Assembly: GCA_001302245.1 (NCBI GenBank)
Contig: LGYU01000024.1
Coordinates: forward strand, 1 to 50,331
DNA length: 50,331 nucleotides
From: Chitinophagaceae bacterium PMP191F
Lineage (GTDB): Bacteria > Bacteroidota > Bacteroidia > Chitinophagales > Chitinophagaceae
Direction: 5' to 3'
Position numbers and translations under genes: made by a program. The notes beneath the pieces were generated by a model that ran no database searches, was not told the origin of the DNA, and worked only from the letters and a program-made list of their open reading frames with translations. Shown one piece after another: positions 17,014 through 24,495 of this stretch. The number at the start of each line of letters is the position of its first letter. Position 1 is the first letter of the stretch.

Positions 17014-17694
17014 ATGAAATTGCTAACGACTGCTATCTGTTGTATGGTGCTCGCATACATCGCTTGTAACGATGCCCCCAAGGACGAGCACGCCGATGCA
17101 AAAAAAAGCGATTCTTCCGTTGCTAAAAAAGAAGAAACGCCTTCACCTGCACCAGTAGATTCCGCCACTATGAAAAAAATGTGGACCGAGTACAAAACGC
17201 CCGGTCCGATGCATAAGATGATGGGTGCATGGGATGGTAACTGGACTGCGGAGGTTACCATGTGGATGGATCCGTCACAACCTCCTATGAAAAGTTCTGG
17301 TAAAAGTGTAAATAAAATGATCCTGGGAGGATTGTACCAGGAGTCTGTTTTTAATGGTACGATGAAGATGCCTGGTGACGATGGCAAAATGATGGACGTA
17401 CCTTTTAGCGGGCAGGGAACCTTGGCTTACGATAATGCCAGGAAAGTATTTATCAGCACCTGGATAGATAATATGGGAACAGGGCTGATGAAACTTGAAG
17501 GACCCTGGGATGATGCCACCAAATCTATGACTATGAAAGGCAAAATGCTGGACCCCACAACAGGGAAAGATACCGATGTGCGGGAAGTTGTGACCATAGT
17601 AGACAACAACACGCAGAAAATGGAAATGTTCTGCAGCATGCCGGATGGAAAAGAGATGAAGAATATGGAAATATTGTTCAAGCGGAGCAAATAA
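17014..17694 (+). CDS. DUF1579 domain-containing lipoprotein
   Basis: 226 residues. MKLLTTAICCMVLAYIAC carries a lipoprotein signal with Cys18 as likely lipobox residue, followed by a Lys/Asp/Ser-rich linker to about 55. Residues of about 60-225 fit DUF1579: GPMHKMMGAWDGNWTAEVTMW, GKSVNKMILGGLYQESVFNG, FSGQGTLAYDNARKVFISTWIDNMGTGLMKLEG and a final KNMEILFKRS. The fold is a lipocalin-like beta barrel by family knowledge, with unknown ligand. The protein is unusually rich in methionine (over 20 Met). It has its own promoter and terminator. Confidence 0.85.
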   Translation: MKLLTTAICCMVLAYIACNDAPKDEHADAKKSDSSVAKKEETPSPAPVDSATMKKMWTEYKTPGPMHKMMGAWDGNWTAEVTMWMDPSQPPMKSSGKSVNKMILGGLYQESVFNGTMKMPGDDGKMMDVPFSGQGTLAYDNARKVFISTWIDNMGTGLMKLEGPWDDATKSMTMKGKMLDPTTGKDTDVREVVTIVDNNTQKMEMFCSMPDGKEMKNMEILFKRSK

Positions 17695-17730
17695 AAATGA
17701 GATCGGATCCTGAAGAATATTGTTTGCACC

Positions 17731-17757
17731 AAAAACCGGGTATATCCCGGTTTTTTT
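17731..17757 (+). terminator. Terminator of the DUF1579 gene
   Basis: AAAAACCGGG and CCCGGTTTTT form a 10-bp stem with a TATAT loop (17741-17745), followed by further T. The A/T symmetry would let it act in both directions. Confidence 0.85.
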
Positions 17758-17770
17758 ATGGATATCCGTG

Positions 17771-17801
17771 AAAATAAAACCCCCGGTTAGCCAACCGGGG
17801 G
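17771..17801 (-). terminator. Terminator of the Spy-like gene
   Basis: CCCCCGGTT (17780-17788) pairs with AACCGGGGG (17793-17801) around a 4-base loop. On the minus strand it is followed by TTTTATTTT. It is 37 bases after the stop at 17838. Confidence 0.85.
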
Positions 17802-17837
17802 AATAAGCGCTATCATGTGCATCAAAAAAACTCGTTC

Positions 17838-18242
17838 TTACTGCTGGCCACCGCCACCACCGTTTCCGCCACCACCGCCGCGTTGAGGACGCATTGCTGG
17901 CTCGATCTCGTCTTTAAATTTCTTGAACTGGGCATCAGTGAAGATCTTTTTCAGTTTCTCATCACGCTCTCCGTTCATTTTCTGTACTTTCTCCATCATG
18001 GCTTGTCTGTCAGGCTGACCACCACCGGCCATCATTTCTTCTCTCATTTTGTCCTGGGCTTTGTAGAAGTCAGTGAACACACTGTCTGTTTTAGTGGTCT
18101 GATCCTTATCCAGTGACAGGGGGGCCAGGCGCTCCATTACAGATTTAACCCTTTCTTCTACAGTACGGCGCATACCGCCGCCTTGTGCATAAGTAGCTCC
18201 CGTGAGTACTACAGCAATCATTAAAACGATAACTTTTTTCAT
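17838..18242 (-). CDS. Small secreted Spy/CpxP-like helical protein with Gly-rich tail
   Basis: 134 residues from the ATG at 18242, where a clean signal peptide begins (MKKVIVLMIAVVLTGATYAQ); the longer open frame adds 25 residues that would bury it. The mature protein is mostly charged helix (RRTVEERVKSVMERLAPLSLDKDQ ... FTDAQFKKFKDEIEP) with the spaced 'L-D-Q' and 'FTDAQFKKF' elements reminiscent of Spy/CpxP periplasmic chaperones, and ends in a run of glycines (GGGGGNGGGGGQQ). Periplasmic location is inferred; the chaperone role is a similarity-based guess. Confidence 0.6.
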   Translation of the reverse strand: MKKVIVLMIAVVLTGATYAQGGGMRRTVEERVKSVMERLAPLSLDKDQTTKTDSVFTDFYKAQDKMREEMMAGGGQPDRQAMMEKVQKMNGERDEKLKKIFTDAQFKKFKDEIEPAMRPQRGGGGGNGGGGGQQ

Positions 18243-18562
18243 TGCAATGTTTTTTAGTTGACAATTAAGAGTTATCAAATTGGAAGCCGGATAGCTATAA
18301 AACCTGTGCTGGTGCATAACTTTTTTGAGGGCAGATGACCCAAATTGGGGGGCGTTAACGAGTTATTAACCAATGAACAAGCAAAAAAAATAGTCAGGTT
18401 CAGCCTGTTATAGCATATTGATGCAAAAACATGGCATCGGAAGCCTATAGAAGTGCTGGCGGGCATGTACCTGCAACGTTCTGCTGAAAATACAGTTGCA
18501 TTTTGGAACAGGGTTTGCTGAAATCGGTTTATCTTGCACGTCCTTATAAAAAACGGAACGAT
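18243..18562. other. Divergent intergenic region, Spy-like gene / DUF5606 gene
   Basis: 320 bases with promoters for both neighbours. TATCTTG at 18530-18536 is a 7-base variant of the -7 element for the rightward DUF5606 gene. A short inverted repeat GTTAA/TTAAC lies at 18354-18370. No gene was seen. Confidence 0.4.
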
Positions 18563-19204
18563 ATGGAATATGGAAAAATTATTGCGGTAACCGGCTTACC
18601 GGGATTGTTTGAATTGGTAAGCAGCAAAAATGATGGCGCTATTGTACGTTCCCTGGAAGACAAGAGCACCCGGTTTGTATCTAGCCGTATCCACAATTTT
18701 TCACATCTTGAAAGTATTGAAATATATACTGTACGTGACAATGTAAACCTGGCCGATGTATTCAAGGCTATGGAAGGTGGCAGTGAACAACTGCCCGATT
18801 CAAAAGACAACAACGCTGTTAAGAAATACTTTGAGAAAGTGTTCCCTGACATGGATTTTGAAAGGGTGTACACCAGCGACATGAAGAAAATGGTAAAATG
18901 GTTCAGCGTTTTGAAAGCAAACGATGTTACCATTGAGCTGAGAAGCGAAGAGCCTGCTGCTGAGGAAGCAGTAGCCGAAACAGTTGCAGAACCGGTAGCT
19001 GTTGCAGAAGAAGCTCCTAAAAAGAAAGCAACCAAAGCTGCTCCCAAAAAAGAGCCCACTGTAACAGAAGTGGAAGAAACAGTAGCTAAAAAAACACCTG
19101 CCAAGAAAAAAGCTGCGCCGAAAGCAAAAGCTGAAGATACAGGTGAAGAAAAAGACGCTGCTCCTAAAAAGAAAGCAGCCGTGAAGAAGAAAGCAGACAA
19201 ATAA
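18563..19204 (+). CDS. DUF5606 domain-containing protein with histone H1-like basic tail
   Basis: 213 residues from the ATG at 18563 (MEYGKIIAVTGLPGLFEL), which matches the beginning of the Bacteroidota DUF5606 family; 20 upstream in-frame residues are discarded. Residues 1-135 are the conserved domain, ending in MKKMVKWFSVLKANDVTIEL. From about 140 the sequence is low complexity: first Glu/Ala/Val-rich, then repeated Lys/Ala/Pro motifs (PKKKATKAAPKKEP, KKTPAKKKAAPKAK, APKKKAAVKKK) resembling the tail of eukaryotic histone H1 or bacterial Hc1-like proteins. Nucleic-acid binding through the tail is an inference. The function of the domain is unknown. Confidence 0.85.
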   Translation: MEYGKIIAVTGLPGLFELVSSKNDGAIVRSLEDKSTRFVSSRIHNFSHLESIEIYTVRDNVNLADVFKAMEGGSEQLPDSKDNNAVKKYFEKVFPDMDFERVYTSDMKKMVKWFSVLKANDVTIELRSEEPAAEEAVAETVAEPVAVAEEAPKKKATKAAPKKEPTVTEVEETVAKKTPAKKKAAPKAKAEDTGEEKDAAPKKKAAVKKKADK

Positions 19205-19228
19205 TTATCAGTTTACTGATTTAACAGG

Positions 19229-19284
19229 AAGCTACAAATTTCCAGACAGCAGAATGTCCGGGAGTTTGTAGCTTTAATATTTTA
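19229..19284 (+). terminator. Probable terminator of the DUF5606 gene
   Basis: AAGCTACAAA (19229-19238) pairs with TTTGTAGCTT (19265-19274); an inner GACA/TGTC stem is enclosed. It is followed by TAATATTTT, so the T-tract is imperfect. Confidence 0.55.
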
Positions 19285-19298
19285 AAAAATCTATCATA

Positions 19299-21023
19299 AT
19301 GACCAATAGTGCAACAATAGAAAAGAAGCCACGGCATTTTTTGCCTGAAGATTTTACAGTAACTACATGGGAGGCACTGGAACCATGGTTTAAGAATCTG
19401 GCCGAGAGAAAGATTAACAACCGTGCAGACCTGGAAAAATGGTTGCTGGATATGAGTGAGCTGGAAGCGGTAGTAAGTGAAGATGCCTGCTGGCGCCAGA
19501 TCAGGATGACCTGTGATACAGAGAATAAAGCGCTGGAAGAAGCATTTGTGTTTTTTGTAACAGAAATTCAACCCAAAATACAGCCGTTTGCGGATGCACT
19601 GAACCGTAAGTTGGTAGAATGCCCGTTTACCAATGACCTGGACCAGGCAACATTTTTTACTTACCTGCGGGGTGTTAAAAAAAGTATTGAGCTTTTCCGG
19701 GAAGATAATATCCCATTGCAGTCAGAGCTGAGTGTATTACAACAACAATACGGTGTAATTGCCGGCAAAATGACCATTGAGATAGATGGCAAACAATATA
19801 CGCTGCAACAGGCCGGAAAATTCCTGGAAAGCCATGACAGGGCATTGCGTGAAAGCGTGTATCGCAAGATCAATGAAAGAAGACTGCAGGATAAGGATGC
19901 ATTGAATGATCTGTTCACTACACTGGTACAGAAAAGAGATGCGGTGGCAAAAAATGCAGGCTTTGAAAACTATCGCGATTACAAATTCAAAGAGCTGGGC
20001 CGATTTGATTATACCAAAGAAGATTGTTTCCGTTTTCACGAAGCAGTGAAACAACATGTTTTGCCGCTGGTGAATGAGATCAATGAACACAAAAGACAAA
20101 AACTGGGTCTGGATACATTGCGCCCGTGGGACCTGGAAGCAGAACCGGATGGTGTGAAACCATTGAACCCTTTTAAAAGCGGGAAAGAACTGTTGAGCAA
20201 AACCATTGAGTGTTTTGAAAAACTGCGTCCGTTCTTTGCAGATTGTCTGCGCACTATGGAAGACATGAAGCGGCTTGATCTTGACAGTCGTATCGGAAAA
20301 GCTCCTGGTGGTTACAATTGTCCATTGGCAGAAACCGGCGCTCCCTTTATTTTCATGAATGCTGCAGGACAGATGAGTGATGTAACGACAATGGTACACG
20401 AAGGTGGCCACGCCATTCATTCGTTCCTGGCTCATCCGTTGGAGTTAGCTGCGTTCAAAGAATACCCGATGGAAATTGCAGAGGTGGCCAGCATGTCAAT
20501 GGAGCTGTTCAGCATGGAACACTGGCAGGTGTTTTTTGATAATGAAGAAGATCTGCTGCGTGCCAAACAGCACCAATTGGAAAGAGCGATCACTATTTTT
20601 CCGTGGATTGCAACCATCGACAAATTCCAACACTGGATATACGAAAACCCACAACATACCGTTCAGCAGCGACTTGACAAGTGGGTTGAAATACTAAACG
20701 AGTTTTCTTCGGGATCTGTTGATTTCAGTGGCCTGGAAGAGTACAGGAAATACGGATGGCAACGACAACTGCACTTATTTGAAGTGCCCTTGTATTACAT
20801 TGAATACGGCATAGCACAGTTAGGAGCTATAGGGTTATGGATGCAGTTCAAGAAGGATAAAGAAGTTGCGCTTGATAACTATATGCGTGCATTAAGCTTG
20901 GGGGGCACTAAAACGTTACCCGAATTGTATACTGCGGCTGGTTTGTCTTTTGACTTTTCTCCGGCATATATTCAGCAATTAATGCAGTTCACAAAACAGG
21001 AAATGGATATGCTAAAACGTTAA
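19299..21023 (+). CDS. M3 family oligoendopeptidase
   Basis: 574 residues. The zinc motif HEGGH is at 367-371 in TTMVHEGGHAIHSFLAH, with the third ligand expected in the downstream EYPMEIAEVASMSMELF helix. The N-terminal half is all-helical as in the PepF/thimet family, and ARNCPLAETGAPFIF-like sequence (GGYNCPLAETGAPFIFMN) precedes the active site as in bacterial M3 members. There is no signal peptide, so it likely acts in the cytoplasm, degrading short peptides. It starts 94 bases after DUF5606 and behind a probable terminator, so it may be transcribed separately. Confidence 0.92.
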   Translation: MTNSATIEKKPRHFLPEDFTVTTWEALEPWFKNLAERKINNRADLEKWLLDMSELEAVVSEDACWRQIRMTCDTENKALEEAFVFFVTEIQPKIQPFADALNRKLVECPFTNDLDQATFFTYLRGVKKSIELFREDNIPLQSELSVLQQQYGVIAGKMTIEIDGKQYTLQQAGKFLESHDRALRESVYRKINERRLQDKDALNDLFTTLVQKRDAVAKNAGFENYRDYKFKELGRFDYTKEDCFRFHEAVKQHVLPLVNEINEHKRQKLGLDTLRPWDLEAEPDGVKPLNPFKSGKELLSKTIECFEKLRPFFADCLRTMEDMKRLDLDSRIGKAPGGYNCPLAETGAPFIFMNAAGQMSDVTTMVHEGGHAIHSFLAHPLELAAFKEYPMEIAEVASMSMELFSMEHWQVFFDNEEDLLRAKQHQLERAITIFPWIATIDKFQHWIYENPQHTVQQRLDKWVEILNEFSSGSVDFSGLEEYRKYGWQRQLHLFEVPLYYIEYGIAQLGAIGLWMQFKKDKEVALDNYMRALSLGGTKTLPELYTAAGLSFDFSPAYIQQLMQFTKQEMDMLKR

Positions 21024-21124
21024 TCCATAATCGGAGCGCATAATAACGAATCAATAACAAGGCTATAACAAAGTGTAGTAAAAAAATTACCTGTTAGTAG
21101 TACAGGAATATTGGCGCAAACGAT

Positions 21125-21132
21125 TATATTTG
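21125..21132 (+). promoter_or_regulatory. -7 element of the candidate small RNA
   Basis: TATATTTG, a perfect TAnnTTTG on the plus strand, with no plus-strand protein gene following for 1.5 kb. A TTG at about 21111 is too close to be a good -33 element. Confidence 0.5.
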
Positions 21133-21138
21133 TAAAGT

Positions 21139-21245
21139 ATTACAACGAAGTAAAAAGATGAGAGATCATCTTCTTTTATAAACTAGCTACTAATCAGAGC
21201 CTTAACCAAAAGTCCCGGTGTTTCTACATCGGGGCTTTCTTTTTG
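21139..21245 (+). ncRNA. Candidate small RNA (about 105 nt) between the M3 peptidase and fur genes
   Basis: This fills the 307-base gap 21024-21330. A perfect -7 element (21125-21132), a 7-bp hairpin AAGATGA/TCATCTT with GAGA loop (21155-21172), an unstructured A/C-rich stretch and a terminator (21209-21244) follow each other at the spacing of a small RNA gene. The transcript would run towards the 3' end of the Fur-family gene. Its only start codon (21158) opens a 7-codon frame lying inside the hairpin. No known family recognised. 21246-21330 holds a 10-bp palindrome AGTTGCAACT and nothing else noted. Confidence 0.4.
21209..21244 (+). terminator. Terminator of the candidate small RNA
   Basis: AAAGTCCCGGTG (21209-21220) pairs with CATCGGGGCTTT (21227-21238), with two G-U pairs and a 6-base loop, followed by CTTTTTG. 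Strong, plus strand. Confidence 0.75.
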
Positions 21246-21330
21246 TTGACTAGGGTCAAGTTGCAACTAGGTTATCACGTATATGGTTAGGCTGTTTCCA
21301 CTGCTTCATCGTTTAACTTAGGCTACCCAT

Positions 21331-21747
21331 TTACCTGCATTGTTTGCAGGTTCCTTTAACAATCATCTGGTATTCAGAGGGTAAAAAGCCAGCGGGCAAC
21401 TTTACTTCCGGAATTGTGATCTCAGGCAGGCAAATCGTGTTGCCACAGGCATTACAGAGGAAGTGTACGTGATTGTCGTGATGGTGACCTTCGCCACATT
21501 CATCTTTACACAAAGCATAACGTATGGAATTATCTGAAGTGGGAATAGTATGGATAATTCCTTTTTCGAGGAATGTTTGCAAAGTGCGGTATACTGTTAC
21601 CCTGTCAAAGCGCTCGCCTGTTTTTGTTTCAATATCACTATGGGCCAATGCACCGTTACTACGCAAGAACAATTCTAAAATTCTTTTGCGGCTACCGGTC
21701 ACACTAAGCTGGTTGTTTTTTAAAATATGATCTATCTGCGTATCCAT
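21331..21747 (-). CDS. Fur family metal-dependent transcriptional regulator
   Basis: 138 residues. The N-terminal winged helix includes LSVTGSRKRILELFL and the recognition region FDRVTVYRTLQTFLEKGIIH. The C-terminal part has a His-rich metal region (GHHHDNHVHF) and two CxxC pairs, C98/C101 and C134/C137, expected to hold structural zinc. Whether it senses Fe, Zn (Zur) or peroxide (PerR) cannot be settled by eye. The neighbours (SCO copper chaperone, MerC-like transporter, Nfu scaffold) fit a metal or redox role. An inverted repeat 45-68 bases upstream (21792-21815) is a candidate operator. Confidence 0.93.
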   Translation of the reverse strand: MDTQIDHILKNNQLSVTGSRKRILELFLRSNGALAHSDIETKTGERFDRVTVYRTLQTFLEKGIIHTIPTSDNSIRYALCKDECGEGHHHDNHVHFLCNACGNTICLPEITIPEVKLPAGFLPSEYQMIVKGTCKQCR

Positions 21748-21791
21748 TATGCATTATTTCAAAAAAGTATAAAAATAATTTACATTCAGTT

Positions 21792-21815
21792 TCGGTTATT
21801 CGGTAACGTAACCGA
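21792..21815. promoter_or_regulatory. Inverted repeat upstream of the Fur-family gene
   Basis: TCGGTTA (21792-21798) and TAACCGA (21809-21815), perfect 7-bp arms with a 10-base spacer. It lies between the stop of the SCO gene and the start of the Fur-family gene. A candidate autoregulatory site; the sequence does not resemble a standard Fur, Zur or PerR box. Confidence 0.35.
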
Positions 21816-21866
21816 TATAATTAAACATGATTTGTAGTAAAATAGCTACAATGTTTTTCCGGCAGT

Positions 21867-22517
21867 TTAATTTCCGAAAATATTATTGACAAACTTTTTT
21901 TGCGTAACAGGTTCTTTTAATAAAAGCGCAATATCTTTATTCAATTCCTGCAGTTCATCTTTTTTCAATGCGTCATAGATTTTTCTTACATGTCCGCTTT
22001 TATCAACCAGTGCTACAAATTGTGTATGGATGAATTGATCATCGATGCTCTGTAAACTGTTTTTCGGATCGTCCAGTAAATAACTGTTCCTGGCTGTTGC
22101 ATACAGGCTATCCTTACGGCCAGTTACAAACCACCACCTGGCAGTATTTACTTTTAACGAATCAGCATATACCTTCAATCGGGCTGCACTATCCTTTTCC
22201 GGGTCGCAGGTGTGTGAAAGTATGATAAAGCCTGGTTCATTTTTATAGGTTTCATACACGCTCTGCAGGTTGGTGTTCATAATAGGGCAGATGCTTTGGC
22301 AGGTAGTGAAAAAGTATTCTGCCACATACACCTTGCCTGTGGTTTCGCGCTCAGATATGGTATCACCGTTCTGGTTTACAAAATGAAATGGCTGTACCCG
22401 GCTCAGCACCGGCAGTTTTACATTGCCATAACCGGGAATTACCCAGGTCATTATTTTGTAGAACGCAACTGCTAACAGTATAAAAAAGACAATGTAGTAT
22501 AAAGCCTTTCTGCTCAT
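21867..22517 (-). CDS. SCO1/SenC family copper chaperone-like protein
   Basis: 216 residues. One N-terminal transmembrane helix (about 7-27) anchors a thioredoxin-fold domain outside the cytoplasm. The copper-binding CxxxC is C73-C77 in FTTCQSICPIMN and the conserved histidine is H164 in DDQFIHTQFVAL; all three ligands are present, so it can bind Cu. By family knowledge it delivers copper to the CuA site of cytochrome c oxidase or handles thiol redox. It lies upstream of the Fur-family gene on the same strand, 119 bases apart, and may be co-transcribed with it. Confidence 0.93.
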   Translation of the reverse strand: MSRKALYYIVFFILLAVAFYKIMTWVIPGYGNVKLPVLSRVQPFHFVNQNGDTISERETTGKVYVAEYFFTTCQSICPIMNTNLQSVYETYKNEPGFIILSHTCDPEKDSAARLKVYADSLKVNTARWWFVTGRKDSLYATARNSYLLDDPKNSLQSIDDQFIHTQFVALVDKSGHVRKIYDALKKDELQELNKDIALLLKEPVTQKKFVNNIFGN

Positions 22518-22540
22518 GATAAAATGCCGGATTTAGACTG

Positions 22541-22548
22541 CAAAGGTA
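22541..22548 (-). promoter_or_regulatory. -7 element of the SCO gene
   Basis: TACCTTTG on the minus strand, perfect TAnnTTTG, 23 bases before the ATG at 22517. Confidence 0.6.
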
Positions 22549-22633
22549 CGATTACGCCATCCGTTTTATGCCTTACAATATCTTAAGAATAAGTTTTTTG
22601 CAACAAAGTTGCACATTGTGCTTTTTTCCCGCT

Positions 22634-22641
22634 TATCTTTG
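22634..22641 (+). promoter_or_regulatory. -7 element of the merC-like gene, leaderless arrangement
   Basis: TATCTTTG, perfect match. Only 4 bases separate it from the ATG at 22646. A TTG at 22609-22611 is 22 bases upstream, within the accepted -33 spacing. Confidence 0.65.
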
Positions 22642-22645
22642 TGCC

Positions 22646-23050
22646 ATGAACGTTCGTGTAAACTGGGATGCGCTGGGGATTACTGCTTCTGTGGCCTGTG
22701 CTATTCATTGCGCTGTGCTGCCGTTATTACCATCCGGACTGCTATTTTTTGGCGTTGATATTGTAGAAAATGTTGTTTTTGAGTGGTTTATGATCTTCCT
22801 GGCATTTGTGGTGGGGGTATACGCCCTATTGCACGGTTACAGAAAGCATCATCACCGCTCTTCCCCAATTGTGCTTTTTATGGCCGGCATTCTGCTGCTG
22901 GTGTGCAAACAACTGTGGCATCAATACCAGCTCTGGGTATTGCCTTTTGCCGTGCTGTTTATTGTGATGGCCCATTTTATGAACTTCAGGCTCAGCCGCA
23001 GGTACCAGCATATGGAAGCTGCCAACTGCCATCATTCCAAAGCTGCGTGA
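22646..23050 (+). CDS. MerC domain-containing membrane protein
   Basis: 134 residues from the ATG at 22646; a longer frame to 22568 crosses the promoter and is rejected. Four transmembrane segments are visible (about 8-33, 40-62, 70-88, 92-110). The first contains VACAIHC, a Cys-x3-Cys pair as in MerC transporters, followed by the proline-rich LPLLPSG. His-rich loops (YRKHHHRSSP) and tail (CHHSKAA) could bind metal. In mer operons MerC imports Hg(II), but chromosomal Bacteroidota homologues stand outside mer operons and their substrate is unknown. It is divergent from the SCO gene. Confidence 0.85.
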   Translation: MNVRVNWDALGITASVACAIHCAVLPLLPSGLLFFGVDIVENVVFEWFMIFLAFVVGVYALLHGYRKHHHRSSPIVLFMAGILLLVCKQLWHQYQLWVLPFAVLFIVMAHFMNFRLSRRYQHMEAANCHHSKAA

Positions 23051-23094
23051 CTTTTTGTTCTATGGTTTAACAACCATTTGCTGTCACAATTTGT

Positions 23095-23102
23095 TATTTT
23101 TG
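23095..23102 (+). promoter_or_regulatory. -7 element of the nfu gene
   Basis: TATTTTTG, perfect TAnnTTTG, 19 bases before the ATG at 23122; TTTG at 23077-23080 is 14 bases upstream. Confidence 0.55.
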
Positions 23103-23121
23103 CACATAAACAGACCTAATC

Positions 23122-23721
23122 ATGATCAAAACAGGAAATCCTGTCATCAGTATCTATACGGAAATGACGCCGAACCCGGAGACAATGAAGTTTGTGGCCA
23201 ATAAACTGCTGTATCCCGGTAAAAGTGTTGATTTTCCTGATGTGGAGAGTGCCAAACCCTCACCTCTGGCAATTGAGTTGTTCGGCTTCCCCTTTATAAA
23301 ATCTGTTTTTATTGCAAGCAATTTTGTAACGCTTACAAAAACGACAGAGACGGAGTGGAGTGATGTAATTCCCAATATCCGCCAGTTCCTGAAAGAATAC
23401 CTGGAAGACAATACCAGGCCGATTATTAATGAAGATGAGCTGGCCACAGTGAAACAGGAAAGCACCAATATGGTAGCTGCTGATGACGATGATGTGGTAA
23501 AACGTATTAAAGAATTGCTGGAAAATTATGTAAAACCGGCAGTGGAAATGGATGGCGGAGCCATCCAGTTTAAAAGCTACAATGAAGGCGTGGTGAACCT
23601 GATGTTGCAGGGATCCTGCAGCGGTTGTCCTTCTTCTATGATCACCCTGAAAGCAGGCATTGAAGGCATGATGAAAAGGATGATCCCCGAAGTAAAAGAA
23701 GTGGTAGCAGAAGCAGAATAA
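23122..23721 (+). CDS. NifU/Nfu-type iron-sulfur cluster scaffold
   Basis: 199 residues. Residues of about 10-98 are the Nfu N-terminal domain (IYTEMTPNPETMKFVANK ... FPFIKSVFI ... VTLTKT) and residues of about 122-195 the NifU C-terminal domain with the cluster-binding CSGCPSS, C166 and C169. This two-domain layout is that of mitochondrial NFU1 and its bacterial relatives rather than of nitrogen-fixation NifU. It assembles or transfers 4Fe-4S clusters to client enzymes in the cytoplasm. It has its own promoter and a strong terminator, so it is monocistronic. Confidence 0.93.
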   Translation: MIKTGNPVISIYTEMTPNPETMKFVANKLLYPGKSVDFPDVESAKPSPLAIELFGFPFIKSVFIASNFVTLTKTTETEWSDVIPNIRQFLKEYLEDNTRPIINEDELATVKQESTNMVAADDDDVVKRIKELLENYVKPAVEMDGGAIQFKSYNEGVVNLMLQGSCSGCPSSMITLKAGIEGMMKRMIPEVKEVVAEAE

Positions 23722-23758
23722 GTTTTCAGCATTTTTGCTGACAGATCATATTACAAGG

Positions 23759-23788
23759 AACCTTCCCTTTGGGGGAAGGTTTTTTTTA
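23759..23788 (+). terminator. nfu terminator
   Basis: AACCTTCCC (23759-23767) with GGGAAGGTT (23773-23781), 5-base loop, then a run of T. A separate small hairpin TCAGCA/TGCTGA with TTTT loop lies at 23726-23741 just after the stop. Confidence 0.88.
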
Positions 23789-23904
23789 TTGCCTGTGATC
23801 ACGGCGTGCATTGTTTCATCATTTGTATTTGCCTGGTATATAACCCGGAGTTGGTGATATTGGTTGAATACATTAAATTCAGGCAAATAAAGAAAACGGA
23901 CCCG

Positions 23905-24426
23905 ATGGTTGTTTTATACATTTTGTATGCTTTGATTGGTACCGTGCTTGCATTGCTGATAATTGCACTTTTTTTGCCAGGCGAGTATCATATTGAGCAA
24001 AGCATTATTATTAAAAAACCGGTAACACTGGTGATGGATCATGTGGCCAACCTGAATTATTATGCCCGGTGGAATCCCTGGCAGATGAAAGAACCTGGCA
24101 GTACGGCAACCATTACCGGCACGCCTAAAACGGTTGGTCATAAATATGCCTGGAAAGGAAAAAAGATCGGTGAAGGAAGTTTAACACTGAGAAGCATTGA
24201 TAATGCTGATGTTGATTTTAAACTGGAATTTATTAAACCCTGGAAAGCGCTGGCCAACGACAGATGGATCTTTGAGGAGTGGGGAACAGACGAAACCAAG
24301 GTAATATGGCAAAACAATGGTGATCTGCCTTATCCCGTAGCTCGTTTAATGGGGCCTTCGCTGACAAAGGGATTGAATATCCAATTCAGACAAGGACTGG
24401 AGAACCTGAAAAAACTTTGCGAATAA
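23905..24426 (+). CDS. SRPBCC (START-like) family membrane-anchored protein
   Basis: 173 residues from the ATG at 23905, which begins a transmembrane helix (MVVLYILYALIGTVLALLIIALFLP); 33 upstream in-frame residues are dropped. The rest resembles the polyketide cyclase/SRPBCC fold: IIIKKPVTLVMDHVANLNYYARWNPW, then GTPKTVGHKYAWKGKKIGEGSLTL, and a C-terminal helix (GLNIQFRQGLENLKKLC). Such domains bind hydrophobic ligands; the ligand is unknown. Stand-alone gene. Confidence 0.8.
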   Translation: MVVLYILYALIGTVLALLIIALFLPGEYHIEQSIIIKKPVTLVMDHVANLNYYARWNPWQMKEPGSTATITGTPKTVGHKYAWKGKKIGEGSLTLRSIDNADVDFKLEFIKPWKALANDRWIFEEWGTDETKVIWQNNGDLPYPVARLMGPSLTKGLNIQFRQGLENLKKLCE

Positions 24427-24495
24427 TAACACTGATCCTTTCGGGGGTTTTGCAGTTCGTTACATACATTTTTCCCGCCATGGAATTTCAAACTA

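Noticed and set aside
18544-19200. A 218-residue open frame antisense to the DUF5606 gene
   Set aside because: A mirror effect of the Lys/Ala-rich codons; it reads as low-complexity Ala/Phe/Ser with no domain, and the plus-strand frame is a known family.
21158-21181. Seven-codon leader peptide in the candidate small RNA
   Set aside because: It lies within the GAGA hairpin, has no ribosome-binding site and no downstream gene to regulate.
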